Shown: piece by piece, positions 32,085 through 41,728 of the stretch | Numbering within the stretch: the first letter of the stretch is position 1 | Layout: the number at the start of each line of letters is the position of its first letter | Assembly: GCF_900114535.1 (NCBI RefSeq) | Contig: NZ_FOTK01000028.1 | Coordinates: 1-64,000 of the forward strand | From: Methylobacterium pseudosasicola | GTDB taxonomy: Bacteria; Pseudomonadota; Alphaproteobacteria; Rhizobiales; Beijerinckiaceae | DNA length: 64,000 nucleotides | Reading direction: 5' to 3' | Made by a program: the position numbers and the translations under genes | Notes under the pieces: model-generated | Seen by the model: only the letters and a program-made list of their open reading frames with translations | Told to the model about the DNA's origin: nothing | The model's database searches: none

Positions 32085-33440
32085 ATGCCCCAAGACCGCC
32101 AGATGAAGCTCGGCGCGTTCCTGATGACGGACGGCCACCACGTCGCGGCCTGGCGCCACCCGAAGGTGCGCCCCGACGCCTCCGTGAGCCTCGATCACTT
32201 CCTCAATCTGGCGAAGCTCGCGGAGGCGGCGAAGTTCGATGCCCTCTTCCTGGCGGATTCGAACGGTGTGCGCGAGCGCGGGCTCCAGGCCCTGAGCCAC
32301 AACTCGCGGGCGGCGAGCTTCGAACCGCTGACGCTTCTCTCGGCCCTCGCCACGGTGACGCAGCGGATCGGCCTCATCGCCACGGCGAGCACGAGCTTCA
32401 ACGAGCCCTTCCACCTCGCCCGCAAATTCGCCTCGCTCGACCTCATCAGCGGCGGCCGTGCCGGCTGGAACGTCGTGACCTCGTCCTCCGATTCGGAGGC
32501 GTTGAACTTCAACCTCGACACGCATTACGCCCACGCGGATCGCTATGCCCGGGCCCGCGAGTTCGTCGCGGTGACGACCGGGCTCTGGAACACCTGGGAG
32601 GACGATGCCTTCCTGCGCGACCAGGACAGCGGCCTGTTCTTCGACCCGCAGAAGCATCACGTGCTCGACCATCGGGGCCGCTACTTCAAGGTGCGCGGCC
32701 CGCTCAACGTGCCCCGCTCGCCGCAGGGCCACCCGGTGATCGTCCAGGCCGGCTCCTCGGCGGCGGGCGTGGACCTCGCGGCCGAGACCGCGGAGGTCGT
32801 GTTCACGGCCCAGCAGACCCTGGCGGACGCGCAAGCCTTCTATGCCGACCTCAAGAGCCGGGCCGAGACTTACGGGCGCGACCCCGACCACATCAAGATC
32901 ATGCCGGGGATCTTCCCGGTCGTGGGGCGGACGGAGGCGGAGGCGCAGGAGACGTTCGAAGCGCTGCAATCGCGGATCCACCCGGTCGTGGGGCTGGCGC
33001 TGCTGTCGTCGACGCTCGGCGGCTTCGACCTGACCGGCTATCCCCTCGACGGGCCCCTTCCGGACCTGCCGGAGACCAACGGTCCGAAGAGCCGGCAGAA
33101 GCTGCTGATCGACCTCGCCCGGCGCGAGAAGCTGACGATCCGCGAACTCTACCTGAAGATCGCTGGCGCGCGCGGCCATTGGCAGCTCGTCGGCACCGCC
33201 GAGCAGATCGTCGATCGGCTGGAGGAGCGCTTCCGGAAAGGCGGCGCCGACGGCTTCAACGTGATGGCGCCCTTCCTGCCGGGCGGCCTCGGGGATTTCA
33301 TCGCCCTCGTGATCCCCGAGCTGCGCCGTCGCGGCCTGTTCCGGACCGACTATGAGGGCCGAACCCTGCGCGAGAATCTCGGGCTGCCGTTCCCCGCCCA
33401 TCGGGCGCGGACGGCGGTCCCGCTCCAGGCGGCGGAGTGA
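32085..33440 (+). CDS. Luciferase-like FMNH2-dependent monooxygenase, NtaA/SnaA/DszA family
   Basis: 451 residues, the usual size for the NtaA/SoxA/DszA branch. Recognisable parts are LGAFLMTDGHHVAAWRHP, KFDALFLADS, RIGLIATASTSFNEP, FASLDLISGGRAGWNVVTS, RYARAREFV, HHVLDHRGRYFKVRGPLN and RDPDHIKIMPGI. It uses reduced FMN and O2, most likely to release sulfur from an organosulfur compound brought in by the surrounding importer. The ATG at 32085 is preferred over upstream starts, which read into the ATPase gene. It overlaps no neighbour but is five bases from the binding-protein gene. Other family members attack nitrilotriacetate, so the substrate is not fixed. Confidence 0.92.
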   Translation: MPQDRQMKLGAFLMTDGHHVAAWRHPKVRPDASVSLDHFLNLAKLAEAAKFDALFLADSNGVRERGLQALSHNSRAASFEPLTLLSALATVTQRIGLIATASTSFNEPFHLARKFASLDLISGGRAGWNVVTSSSDSEALNFNLDTHYAHADRYARAREFVAVTTGLWNTWEDDAFLRDQDSGLFFDPQKHHVLDHRGRYFKVRGPLNVPRSPQGHPVIVQAGSSAAGVDLAAETAEVVFTAQQTLADAQAFYADLKSRAETYGRDPDHIKIMPGIFPVVGRTEAEAQETFEALQSRIHPVVGLALLSSTLGGFDLTGYPLDGPLPDLPETNGPKSRQKLLIDLARREKLTIRELYLKIAGARGHWQLVGTAEQIVDRLEERFRKGGADGFNVMAPFLPGGLGDFIALVIPELRRRGLFRTDYEGRTLRENLGLPFPAHRARTAVPLQAAE

Positions 33441-33445
33441 CGGCG

Positions 33446-34522
33446 ATGCCGCGCGTGCTTCGTCGGATCGTGGCGCTCGCGCTCGGCGTTGCGGCGCTGC
33501 TGGGCCCGGTATCGATCTCGGTCGCCGCGGAGCGGGTGACGATCCGCATCGGCTATGCCGGTCCCGCCGCGGAAGGCGGCCGCTTCGTGAGCGGCCCGGT
33601 CGGGGTGATCGCGAGCGAGCGCTACATCGAGCGCGCGTTCGCGGACGATCCGGCGGTCACGGTCGAATGGTCCTTCTTCAAGGGGGCCGGGCCGGCGGTG
33701 AACGAGGCCCTGGCCTCCGGCCAGCTCGACTTCGCCTTCATGGGCGACCTGCCATCCCTCACGGCGCGCGCGGCCGGCCTGCAGACGCGGATCCTCATGG
33801 CCACGAGCCCGCGCGACAACCTCTACCTCGTCGCGCGCCCGGATTCCGGCATCGCCGCGATCGGTGACGTTCGGGGGCGGCGCGTCGCGCAGTTCCGGGG
33901 CACCTCGACCCACCTGACGACGGACCGCGCCCTCTCGCAGCACGGGATCGACGCGCGGGACATCCGGTTCTTCAATATGGACGACGCCACCGCCCTCGCG
34001 GCCATCGCCTCGGGCGACGTGGACGCCGCCTTCGGCAAGTCGATCCTGCTGCGGCTGGTGGAGCAGGGGCTCGCCAAGGTCGCCTTCAGCACGAAGGGCG
34101 ATCCGGCGACGACCGCGAGCAGCCATCTCCTCGTCGCGGCGGCCTTCGAGGCCGCGCATCCCGATCTGGTGGCGAAGCTGGTCCGCGGCACGCTGAAGGC
34201 CCTGGCCTGGTCGTCACGCGAGGAGAACCGAGAGGCGGTTTTCGCCATCTGGGCGAAGTCGGGGACCCCCATCGACGTGTTCCGGGCGGATTACGAAGAG
34301 CAGGCGCTGGCCTATCGCCTGTCGCCGCTCATCGACGACCTCCTGGTCGAGAGCTACCGCTACAAGGCCGCGCAGGTGAAGGCGCTGGGCCTGGTGCGCC
34401 GGCCGGTCGACGTCACCGGCTGGTTCGAGCCGAAATACCTCAATGCCGCCCTCAAGGATCTCGGTCTGGAGAAGGCCTGGATCCGCTACGCCGCGGACGG
34501 GAAGCCCCGCGGCAATTCCTGA
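33446..34522 (+). CDS. Aliphatic sulfonate-type solute-binding protein (SsuA-like), copy 1
   Basis: 358 residues with a signal peptide (ALALGVAALLGPVSISVAA). The NMT1/SsuA fold is shown by TIRIGYAG, VEWSFFKGAGPAVNEAL and LDFAFMGDLPSL. ATG 33446 has GGAG eight bases upstream; a GTG at 33437 overlapping the upstream stop is possible. It is a clear paralogue of the next gene. Two different binding proteins serving one permease set would widen substrate range. Confidence 0.92.
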   Translation: MPRVLRRIVALALGVAALLGPVSISVAAERVTIRIGYAGPAAEGGRFVSGPVGVIASERYIERAFADDPAVTVEWSFFKGAGPAVNEALASGQLDFAFMGDLPSLTARAAGLQTRILMATSPRDNLYLVARPDSGIAAIGDVRGRRVAQFRGTSTHLTTDRALSQHGIDARDIRFFNMDDATALAAIASGDVDAAFGKSILLRLVEQGLAKVAFSTKGDPATTASSHLLVAAAFEAAHPDLVAKLVRGTLKALAWSSREENREAVFAIWAKSGTPIDVFRADYEEQALAYRLSPLIDDLLVESYRYKAAQVKALGLVRRPVDVTGWFEPKYLNAALKDLGLEKAWIRYAADGKPRGNS

Positions 34523-34555
34523 TCCCGACGCTCCTCCCTCCGCAAGGATTCCGAC

Positions 34556-35638
34556 GTGATCGCAGCACGATCCTCCTGGCGCATCATCCTCGCCGCGCTC
34601 CTGGCAGCCTTCGCGCTCGCTGTCCCCTCGCTGGCGCGCGCCGAACCCTTGACGATCCGGATCGGCTTTGCCTCGATCGGCGTCGACAACCGCCCCTTCG
34701 CGGGCGGAGACACGCTCGCGGTCGCCCATGCCGAGGGATACGTGCAGCGGGCGCTCCAGGCCGATCCGGACGTCAAGGTCGAATGGTACTTCTTCAAGGG
34801 CGCCGGCCCGGCCGTGAACGAGGCGATCGCCAACGGCCAGCTCGACTTCGCCCTTCAGGGTGACCTGCCTTCGATCATCGGTCGGGCGAGTGGACTGAAA
34901 ACCAAGATCCTCGCGGCGACTGGCGCCCATGCGCCGACCTACCTCGCGGTCGCGGAAGGGTCGAGCATCAAGGGCGTGAAGGATCTGCGCGGCCGCAAGG
35001 TCTCGATCTTCCGCGGCACCAACAACCACCTCGCCGTGGTCAAGATCCTCGCCGCGAACGGGCTGACCGAGCGGGATCTCCAAGTCCTCAACATGGACAC
35101 GGCCACGACCAATGCGGCGCTGGCGAGCCGCGACATCGAGGCCGCCTTCGGCAACTTTCCTCTGATCTCACTTGCCGAGCAGAAGAAAGCCGCGATCGTC
35201 TACTCTACCAAGGGTGATGATCGCGGCCTGGAGCGGCAATGTGCATTGCTGGTCACGGAGGCGTTCGAACGCGCTCATCCCGATCTCGTCGCCAAGGTCG
35301 TGAAGGCGCTGGTGGAGGCCGCACGCTGGTCGTCGGACGAGACGAATCGAGACGCGTTGATCGCGGTGTGGGCGAAGTCCGGCACACCGGCTTCCGTGTT
35401 CCGCTACGACTTGGCCGATCAGGACTTGCGCTACCGCAATGCGCCGATCGTCGACCCGTTCTTCGTCGAGCAATACCGGGTGCAGGCCAAGCAGGCCAAG
35501 GCGTTCGGTCTGATCCGGCGCGACGTGGACGTCACCGGATGGTTCGAGCCGCGCTACGTCGATCAGGCGGTGCGGGAACTCGGTCTCGAACGCTACTGGG
35601 AGCGCTTCGGACCGGACGGCAAGCCGCTGGGCTCGTGA
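34556..35638 (+). CDS. Aliphatic sulfonate-type solute-binding protein (SsuA-like), copy 2
   Basis: 360 residues. GTG start at 34556 with AAGGA seven bases upstream. Signal peptide IILAALLAAFALAVPSLARA. The mature part (TIRIGFASIGVDNRPF, VEWYFFKGAGPAVNEAI, LDFALQGDLPSI) is closely related to copy 1, so a tandem duplication. It is followed 13 bases later by the first permease gene. Confidence 0.93.
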   Translation: MIAARSSWRIILAALLAAFALAVPSLARAEPLTIRIGFASIGVDNRPFAGGDTLAVAHAEGYVQRALQADPDVKVEWYFFKGAGPAVNEAIANGQLDFALQGDLPSIIGRASGLKTKILAATGAHAPTYLAVAEGSSIKGVKDLRGRKVSIFRGTNNHLAVVKILAANGLTERDLQVLNMDTATTNAALASRDIEAAFGNFPLISLAEQKKAAIVYSTKGDDRGLERQCALLVTEAFERAHPDLVAKVVKALVEAARWSSDETNRDALIAVWAKSGTPASVFRYDLADQDLRYRNAPIVDPFFVEQYRVQAKQAKAFGLIRRDVDVTGWFEPRYVDQAVRELGLERYWERFGPDGKPLGS

Positions 35639-35651
35639 GATAGAGGCGCCG

Positions 35652-36464
35652 ATGAGCCTCCTCGCCTTCGCACCGCCCAGGTCGGGCGATTTCACCGCGG
35701 CGCTCCGCATTCGCTTGCGGCACGCGGCGCTCGGCCTTCTCGTGCCGCTCACGCTCGTGCTCGTCTGGGCGCTTGCCTCGGCCCAGGGGTGGTTGCCCGA
35801 ACAGATCCTGCCCGCGCCAAGCTTCGTCTGGCAGAACCTGTGTGACATGGCCGCGAGCGGCGAGCTCGCGCAGCATGCGGGGATCAGCGCGATCCGCGTC
35901 GCAGCGGGCTTCGCGGTGGGAGCGGGGCTCGGCCTGCTGCTCGGGATCGCCATCGGGCTGTCGCGCCCGGTCGAGGATTACGTCAGGCCGCTGTTCACCG
36001 CCGTGGCGCAGGTGCCCACGATCGGCTGGATCCCGCTCCTGATGCTGTTCCTCGGCATCGGCGAGACCCTGAAGATCGTCGTTATCGCCAAGGCGGCGTT
36101 CTTCCCGATGGTGGTCAATACCGCCGCCGGCATCCGGAACATCCCGGTGAGCTACAAGGAGGTGGCCGCCGTGCTTCGCCTCACGCGGTGGCAATCCCTG
36201 CGCCGGCTCGTTCTCCCGGGCGCGTTGCCGCCGATCTTCACGGGCGTGCGCTACAGCCTGACCAAGGCCTGGACGGCCCTCGTCGCGGTGGAGTTGCTCG
36301 CCTCGGCCGAGGGGCTCGGCTACCTGCTGGTCTGGAGCCGACAAATGTTCTGGCTCGATACGATGCTGGCCGCGATGCTGATCATCGGACTCGTCGGCTA
36401 CGTGATGGACGCGATGCTCGCCGCCGCTGAAACGCGGCTTCAGGCATGGCGGATCGACGCTTAG
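35652..36464 (+). CDS. ABC permease, SsuC type, copy 1
   Basis: 270 residues with about six membrane helices. The EAA-type loop that contacts the ATPase is YKEVAAVLRLTRWQSLRRLVLPGALP. Typical of SsuC/TauC sulfonate permeases, which act as dimers. It is followed by a second, different permease ten bases on, so the transporter may be a heterodimer. Confidence 0.92.
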   Translation: MSLLAFAPPRSGDFTAALRIRLRHAALGLLVPLTLVLVWALASAQGWLPEQILPAPSFVWQNLCDMAASGELAQHAGISAIRVAAGFAVGAGLGLLLGIAIGLSRPVEDYVRPLFTAVAQVPTIGWIPLLMLFLGIGETLKIVVIAKAAFFPMVVNTAAGIRNIPVSYKEVAAVLRLTRWQSLRRLVLPGALPPIFTGVRYSLTKAWTALVAVELLASAEGLGYLLVWSRQMFWLDTMLAAMLIIGLVGYVMDAMLAAAETRLQAWRIDA

Positions 36465-36474
36465 CGAGATCGTC

Positions 36475-37239
36475 ATGTCCCGTACGACCGCCACCCAGAT
36501 CCGGCGCGGCCTCACGCTCCCCGTGCTGCTCCTCGTCGTCTGGGAGGTCGCGAGCCATGCCGGGCTGGTCGATCCGCGCTTCCTGCCGCCCCTCGAACGC
36601 CTCGCCGGCACGGCGTGGCGCGAGGCGACGGAGGGCCGCCTGCTCGGCGATCTGGCCGCAAGCCTCGCGCGCGACCTCGTGGGCTTCGCCATCGGCACGG
36701 TGCTCGGGCTCGGATTCGGTACGCTGCTGGGCGTCTCCCGCGGCGCCGAGCGGCTGCTCGGCCCGATCTTCCACGCCGCCAAACAGGTCGCGGTCCTCGC
36801 CTGGATCCCGATCATCTCGGTCTGGTTCGGCTTTGCCGAGACCGCGAAGATCGTCTTCGTCGCCCTCGCAGCCTTCATCCCGGTCGCCTTGAACACCCAT
36901 GAGGGCGTGCGCAGCGCCTCGGTCCAGCTCGTCGAGGTCGGTCGCGCATTGCGGTTTTCGCGCTGGCAGATCGTGCGGCGCATCTTCCTGCCCTCGGCCG
37001 CCCCCGCGATCCTGACCGGCGTTCACTTGGCCCTGATCTACGCGTGGCTCGCCACGGTGGCGGCCGAGTATTTCATGACGGTGGGGCCCGGCATCGGCGG
37101 TCTCATCATCGCGGGGCGGGAGCGCTTCCAGATGGACCTCGTGATGCTCGGCGTCGTGATCCTGGGCTGCGTCGGCTTCGCGCTCAACCAGGGTGCCGCT
37201 GCGGTCGAGGCGCGCGTGCTGCGCTGGCGGGGGGCCTAG
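36475..37239 (+). CDS. ABC permease, SsuC type, copy 2
   Basis: 254 residues, about six membrane helices, with the EAA-type loop LVEVGRALRFSRWQIVRRIFLPSAAPAI. Related to the preceding permease but distinct. The last gene of the Ssu-type operon, ending 242 bases before a convergent binding-protein gene. Confidence 0.92.
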   Translation: MSRTTATQIRRGLTLPVLLLVVWEVASHAGLVDPRFLPPLERLAGTAWREATEGRLLGDLAASLARDLVGFAIGTVLGLGFGTLLGVSRGAERLLGPIFHAAKQVAVLAWIPIISVWFGFAETAKIVFVALAAFIPVALNTHEGVRSASVQLVEVGRALRFSRWQIVRRIFLPSAAPAILTGVHLALIYAWLATVAAEYFMTVGPGIGGLIIAGRERFQMDLVMLGVVILGCVGFALNQGAAAVEARVLRWRGA

Positions 37240-37397
37240 AGCGCGCGCCGCCGAAGGGGACACCGGTTGGGCTTAAGCGAGCGCCGCATGTGCTGCGCGC
37301 CCGCCATGCCTTTCAATGCCCGAGTCCTCGACGCGGGATGGGGTTTGTCCCCTGCCCTCCCGCGGCCTCTCTCCTGGCGCAGAACGGCACCGTCCCG

Positions 37398-37412
37398 CGC
37401 GGGCTTCCCGCG
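37398..37412. terminator. GC hairpin between convergent operons
   Basis: CGCGGG, CTT, CCCGCG, a perfect 6-bp stem with a 3-base loop, in the gap between the Ssu-type operon and the convergent binding-protein gene. No T run. It may terminate either side. Confidence 0.3.
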
Positions 37413-37481
37413 AGGCGGCCGCGCTGCACGCGGTCGGGCGGCTGAAGGGGCCCCCGCAGGCGCTACGGCCCATCCCGAGCG

Positions 37482-39095
37482 TCAATTACGGTCGAGGTAC
37501 ACGTCGGCAAAATTGCTGCGCACGCCGTCGATCGTGACGGTGTGATTGCGGACGTGCTTCCGCGCTACGGTATAGGCGTCGTAGGCGATCAGATTGATCA
37601 CCGGTAGATCCTCCTGGGCGATCTCCTGGAAGCGGAAGAAGGCGGCGCGCCGCTTGGCCGGATCGTTCTCGACCGCCGCCTGCTCCAGAAGCGCGTCCAC
37701 CTCGGCGTTGGCGTAATGGCTGCCGTTGGAGAAGCCGAGTCCCGGCTTGAAGTTCTTCGACCAGTAGACGCGCTGGACGCCGAGGGTCGGATCGAATGTG
37801 TTCGAGAGGTTGTCGACATCGAAGTCGAAGGCGCGATCGGTGTAGACGGCCTTCACGAACCCCGCGAAGTCGAGATTCTGCACTGTGGCCTCGATACCGA
37901 GGGGCGCAAGGGCTTGCCGCAGATAGGCGGCAACGCGGCCGTTACCCTCGGAAAAGGGATTGTGGAGGATCCGCACGCCGAAGCGCCGACCGTTCCGGAT
38001 GGGATGCCCCGCTTCGTCGAGCAGGCTGGCCGCCCGCTTCGGGTCGAAGGGATAGGCTTTGACGGCGGGGTTGTGGAATTCCTTCAGAGCCGGGCTGATC
38101 GGGCTCGGCGCGATGACGCCCTGGCCGTACCAGGCGACGTTGAGCACCGCGCGCAGATCGATCGCGTGCGCGATCGCCTGCCGGACCGCCCGCTTCGCCA
38201 GGATCGGATTGTCGAGGTTGAGGACGAGCTGGCTGTGATTGCCGAGGTAGGCGTAGCCGTCCGACGTGATCTCCAGAGCCGGGTGGGCGGAGAGGGACGC
38301 GATGTCCGAGCGCGGCACGGGTGTATCACCGCCGAGGTCGATCTCCCCGGCGGCCAGGGCCGCTGCGCGTGCGTTCGCGTCGGGGATGAAGCGCACGATG
38401 ATCCGGTCGAGATAGGGCTTTGGGGCATCCCAGTAGTCCGGGTTGCGGTCGAGAATGACGTGACTGCCCTTGACCCACTCCTTGAACACGAAGGGCCCCG
38501 TGCCGATCGGGGCTGCATTCGCCGGATTGCTGCCAATGTCGCGCCCTTCGTAGAGGTGCTTGGGTACGATCGGCGACTCGCTCGCCGCGAAGGCGCGCAG
38601 CAGGTAGGGGGCCGGACGCGAGAGCCTGAGAATCGCCGTGTGCGGGTTCGGCGTCTCGACATCCTGCACGTTGGCGAAAGTCGCCCGGCCACGCGGGTGG
38701 ACCGCCTTGAGCGTCAGGATCGAGAAGGCGACGTCGGCGGCCGTGAAATCCCGCCCGTCGTGCCATTTTACCGCCGGCCTCAACTGGAAGGTGATGCTCA
38801 GGCCGTCCTCCGCCTCGCTCCAGGCCGATGCCAACTGGGGGACGGGCCTGAAGGCCGCGTCGTAGGTGAGAAGCCCCTCGTTGACCTTCGGTCCGATCAC
38901 CCCGGTCGTGCCGAAGGTGTTGTCGATCGGAACGAGGTTGGCCGACTCCGTCGCGAGGACGAGTCTGAGCGTGCCGCCCCGCTTCGGGATCGGGTCGGCG
39001 CGCGCCGTCGCGGAGCCCAGGCCCACATCGCCGCCGATCAGGCCCGCGGCACCGATCAGCATCGCCCGGCGTCGCGTGAGTGGGACACGGCTCAC
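37482..39095 (-). CDS. Solute-binding protein, family 5 (DppA/OppA type)
   Basis: 537 residues with a Tat-like signal (TRRRAMLIGAAGLIGG). Mature protein has the GTL(R/T) start, GLLTYDA, VKWHDGRDFTAADV and IGTGPFVFKEW boxes of family 5. It is closely related to the protein at 41729-43333. GTG start overlaps the stop of the monooxygenase upstream (GTGA), so the two are coupled. No permease on this strand; the Dpp-type transporter at 47470-51347 is the probable partner. Confidence 0.93.
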   Translation of the reverse strand: MSRVPLTRRRAMLIGAAGLIGGDVGLGSATARADPIPKRGGTLRLVLATESANLVPIDNTFGTTGVIGPKVNEGLLTYDAAFRPVPQLASAWSEAEDGLSITFQLRPAVKWHDGRDFTAADVAFSILTLKAVHPRGRATFANVQDVETPNPHTAILRLSRPAPYLLRAFAASESPIVPKHLYEGRDIGSNPANAAPIGTGPFVFKEWVKGSHVILDRNPDYWDAPKPYLDRIIVRFIPDANARAAALAAGEIDLGGDTPVPRSDIASLSAHPALEITSDGYAYLGNHSQLVLNLDNPILAKRAVRQAIAHAIDLRAVLNVAWYGQGVIAPSPISPALKEFHNPAVKAYPFDPKRAASLLDEAGHPIRNGRRFGVRILHNPFSEGNGRVAAYLRQALAPLGIEATVQNLDFAGFVKAVYTDRAFDFDVDNLSNTFDPTLGVQRVYWSKNFKPGLGFSNGSHYANAEVDALLEQAAVENDPAKRRAAFFRFQEIAQEDLPVINLIAYDAYTVARKHVRNHTVTIDGVRSNFADVYLDRN

Positions 39096-40492
39096 GCGGC
39101 GTGCTCCCCGCCCGTGCCGCCCAATTCCGCAAGAGCGGCCCGGAACCGGGCCGCCGGATGGGTGTCCGGTAGCAGGCGACCGCGGCCAAAGACTTTCTCG
39201 CGCAGCGTGCCCGCCCCGTAATCCGTCTTGTAGAGGCCCCGGCGCTGGAGCTCCGGCACGACGAGGTCGGCGAAGTCGCTGTAGCCTTCAGTGGTCACCG
39301 CGTAGCTCAGGTTGAAGCCGTCGATGTCGGTCTCGTCCATCCAGCCTTGCAGCGCGTCCGCGACCTGGGCCGGCGTGCCGATCACCACCGGCCCGCGCCC
39401 GCCGATGGTGTTGTGGGTGACGACCTCGCGGATGGTCCAGACCTTCTCGGCACCCGTGAACGAATCGATCATCGAGGTGACCGCGTTGTCCTTCTTCTTG
39501 GTCGGGAAAGGATCGTCGAGCGCGTATTGCGAGAGGTCGATGCCGCTCCAGCCCGACAGCAGGGCGAGCGAACCTTCGAGGTCGATGTAGCGCTGGTAAT
39601 CGCGGTACTTGGCGTGCGCCGCGGCCTCCGTCTCGTCCACGATGACGGTGACGAGCGAGAAGAACTTGATGTCGTTCGGATCCCGGCCGAGCCCGGCCGC
39701 CCGGGCGCGGGTGTCGGCGACATTCCTGGCGACGTTCGCCTGCGACGGATCGCTCAGGAAGACCGCCTCGGCATGGCGCGCGGCGAAGTCTTTGCCGCGA
39801 TGCGAGGTGCCCGCCTGGAACAGGAAGGGGGTGCGCTGCGGCGAGGGGTCGACGATGTTGACGCCCTCGAACTGGAAGTGCTCGCCGCGATGGACGACCT
39901 TGCGGATCCGGGCCGGGTCGGCGAACACCCCGCTCGCCCGGTCGGTGACGAGCGCGTCCTCGGCCCAGCTGCCTTCCCAGAGGGCGTAGACGGCGTCCAG
40001 GAACTCGTCGGCGATGTCGTAGCGCAGATCGTGCGCCTTCACGCCGGTGCGGCCAACCGCCCGTGCGCCCGCATCCGAAAAATTCGTCACGATGTTCCAG
40101 GCGACGCGCCCCTTCGTGAGGTGGTCGAGCGTGGAGAAGCGCCGCGCGAAGATGTAGGGCGCCTCGTAGGAGACCGAGCCGGTGATGCCGAAGCCGAGAT
40201 GCTCGGTGACCAGCGCCATGGCCGAGACGAGGAGCGTGGGATCGTGCTTCGGCAGCTGCACCGCGCGCCGGAGCGAGGCGTCGGCGTTGCCCTGGTAGAT
40301 GTCGTGGATGCTGATGCTGTCGGCGATGAAGAGCGCGTCGAACTTCCCCCGCTCCAGGATGCGGGCGACATCCGTCCAATAATCCAAGGTCGAGAATTCC
40401 AGCGAGCGGTCGCGGGGATGGCGCCAGAGCCCGGGCGAGAGATGGACGGGGCTATGGATGGCGAAGCCGTTGACGCGGATTTCCTTGGTCAC
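39092..40492 (-). CDS. Luciferase-like FMNH2-dependent monooxygenase, NtaA/DmoA family
   Basis: 466 residues. Parts such as KFDALFIADSISIHDIY, HLGFGITGSVSYEAPY, FSTLDHLTKGRVAWNIVTN and RDPNDIKFFSLVTVIV give the family. It resembles the enzymes that oxidise dimethyl sulfide or dibenzothiophene sulfone, and it lies beside a DszC-like flavoprotein, which in desulfurization pathways does the earlier oxidation. GTG start at 40492. Coupled to the binding-protein gene downstream. Substrate is inferred. Confidence 0.92.
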   Translation of the reverse strand: MTKEIRVNGFAIHSPVHLSPGLWRHPRDRSLEFSTLDYWTDVARILERGKFDALFIADSISIHDIYQGNADASLRRAVQLPKHDPTLLVSAMALVTEHLGFGITGSVSYEAPYIFARRFSTLDHLTKGRVAWNIVTNFSDAGARAVGRTGVKAHDLRYDIADEFLDAVYALWEGSWAEDALVTDRASGVFADPARIRKVVHRGEHFQFEGVNIVDPSPQRTPFLFQAGTSHRGKDFAARHAEAVFLSDPSQANVARNVADTRARAAGLGRDPNDIKFFSLVTVIVDETEAAAHAKYRDYQRYIDLEGSLALLSGWSGIDLSQYALDDPFPTKKKDNAVTSMIDSFTGAEKVWTIREVVTHNTIGGRGPVVIGTPAQVADALQGWMDETDIDGFNLSYAVTTEGYSDFADLVVPELQRRGLYKTDYGAGTLREKVFGRGRLLPDTHPAARFRAALAELGGTGGEHAA

Positions 40493-40521
40493 GGGCCTGT
40501 CCTCGCGATCGGGGGGGCGGG

Positions 40522-41703
40522 TCAGCGGAAGGCGCCGGGCGTCGGGTAGTCGCCGGTCAGGAACCAGGTCCCGACGGTGCGGGTCTTGTATTCGGCCGGG
40601 TTGTGGAGCGTGTGGATGCGGACGTTGCGCCAGAACCGGTCGAAGCCGTTGGCATTCGTCGCGGAGCGCGCGCCCATTACCTCGAAGATCTGGCTCGTGA
40701 CTTCGAGGGCGATGGTGCCGGCATAGACGTTGGCGGCGGCGATCCGGATCGCCGCCCGTCCGCGCTCCGCTTCGGTTAGGTCGCGCCCGCGGGCGGCGGC
40801 TTCGTCGAGTGCCGCGGCCGCGTCGTCGGCCAGCTGGGTCGCGGCCTGGGTCTTGATGTAGAGGTCGCCGTAGACGCGCTTGATCCAGGGATCGTCGACA
40901 TGGCGCTCGACCCCGGAGTCGATCCAGGGGCGCGATGTCTCGACGGTATAGTCGCGCGCGGCGAGCAGCGCCCCCTGCGCGCTGCCCACGAAGACGTTGA
41001 GGAGGACGCTCTGCTGCTGGAATGGGGTCAGCGTCTGGTAGGGCTCGGCGGTCTCCACCCGAAAGCGGAAGACCTCGTCGTGGTGAACCTGCACGTTCGT
41101 GTAGTTGACGCGCCCGCTCCCGGTCTGGCGCTGGCCGATCCCGTCCCAGTCATCCTCGACGCGGATGCCCGCGCGGTCGGCCGGGATGGCTGCGAAGTGG
41201 CGCAGGTTCGTGTCGCGATCCTCCCAGGCTACGTGCAGGTAATCGGCGATGTGGGAGCCCGAGGTGAACGGCCGGTAGCCGTTGAGCACGTAGCCGTCCG
41301 CGACCGGCTGGCCGAAGAGGCTCTTGGAAAAGCTGTTCGCCGTGTTGCCCCAGAACCAGTTGCCCGCCGCGGAGCGCCGGTAGATGTCGGCGGCCTGCTC
41401 CGCGGTCCCGCGCAGATGGGCGGCCTGAAGGGCGCTGAAGTGATAGCCGAAGAGGTGGCCGAGCGAGCCGTCCACCTTGGCGAACTCCCGGACGATCTTG
41501 AGCACCGTCGACCACCGCTCGCCCTGGCCGCCATGCGCCTTCGGGATGAGGAGGGTGAGGAGCCCGCTCTCCTTGAGCAGGCGAAGCTGCGCGGTCGGGC
41601 GGCCACCGGCCTTGTCGCGCGCGACCGCGTCCTCTGCGAAACGCTGCCGCAACGCCGCGGCCGAGGCGAAAAAGGGGTTGGACGGATCGAGTTCGAAAGG
41701 CAT
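40522..41703 (-). CDS. Acyl-CoA dehydrogenase-fold monooxygenase, DszC/SfnB-like
   Basis: 393 residues. An acyl-CoA dehydrogenase fold with the middle-domain segments GYRPFTSGSHIADYL and WDGIGQRQTGSGRVNYTNV and a C-terminal helical bundle ending with VMGARSATNANGFDRFWRN. This is the subgroup that includes DszC and SfnB, flavin-dependent S-oxygenases rather than dehydrogenases. ATG 41703 is clearly the start, as longer upstream reading runs into the next gene. It sits between two binding-protein/monooxygenase pairs, so an organosulfur role fits. Confidence 0.9.
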   Translation of the reverse strand: MPFELDPSNPFFASAAALRQRFAEDAVARDKAGGRPTAQLRLLKESGLLTLLIPKAHGGQGERWSTVLKIVREFAKVDGSLGHLFGYHFSALQAAHLRGTAEQAADIYRRSAAGNWFWGNTANSFSKSLFGQPVADGYVLNGYRPFTSGSHIADYLHVAWEDRDTNLRHFAAIPADRAGIRVEDDWDGIGQRQTGSGRVNYTNVQVHHDEVFRFRVETAEPYQTLTPFQQQSVLLNVFVGSAQGALLAARDYTVETSRPWIDSGVERHVDDPWIKRVYGDLYIKTQAATQLADDAAAALDEAAARGRDLTEAERGRAAIRIAAANVYAGTIALEVTSQIFEVMGARSATNANGFDRFWRNVRIHTLHNPAEYKTRTVGTWFLTGDYPTPGAFR

Positions 41704-41728
41704 GGCCGGGAGGGGGGTGAGATGGCGC

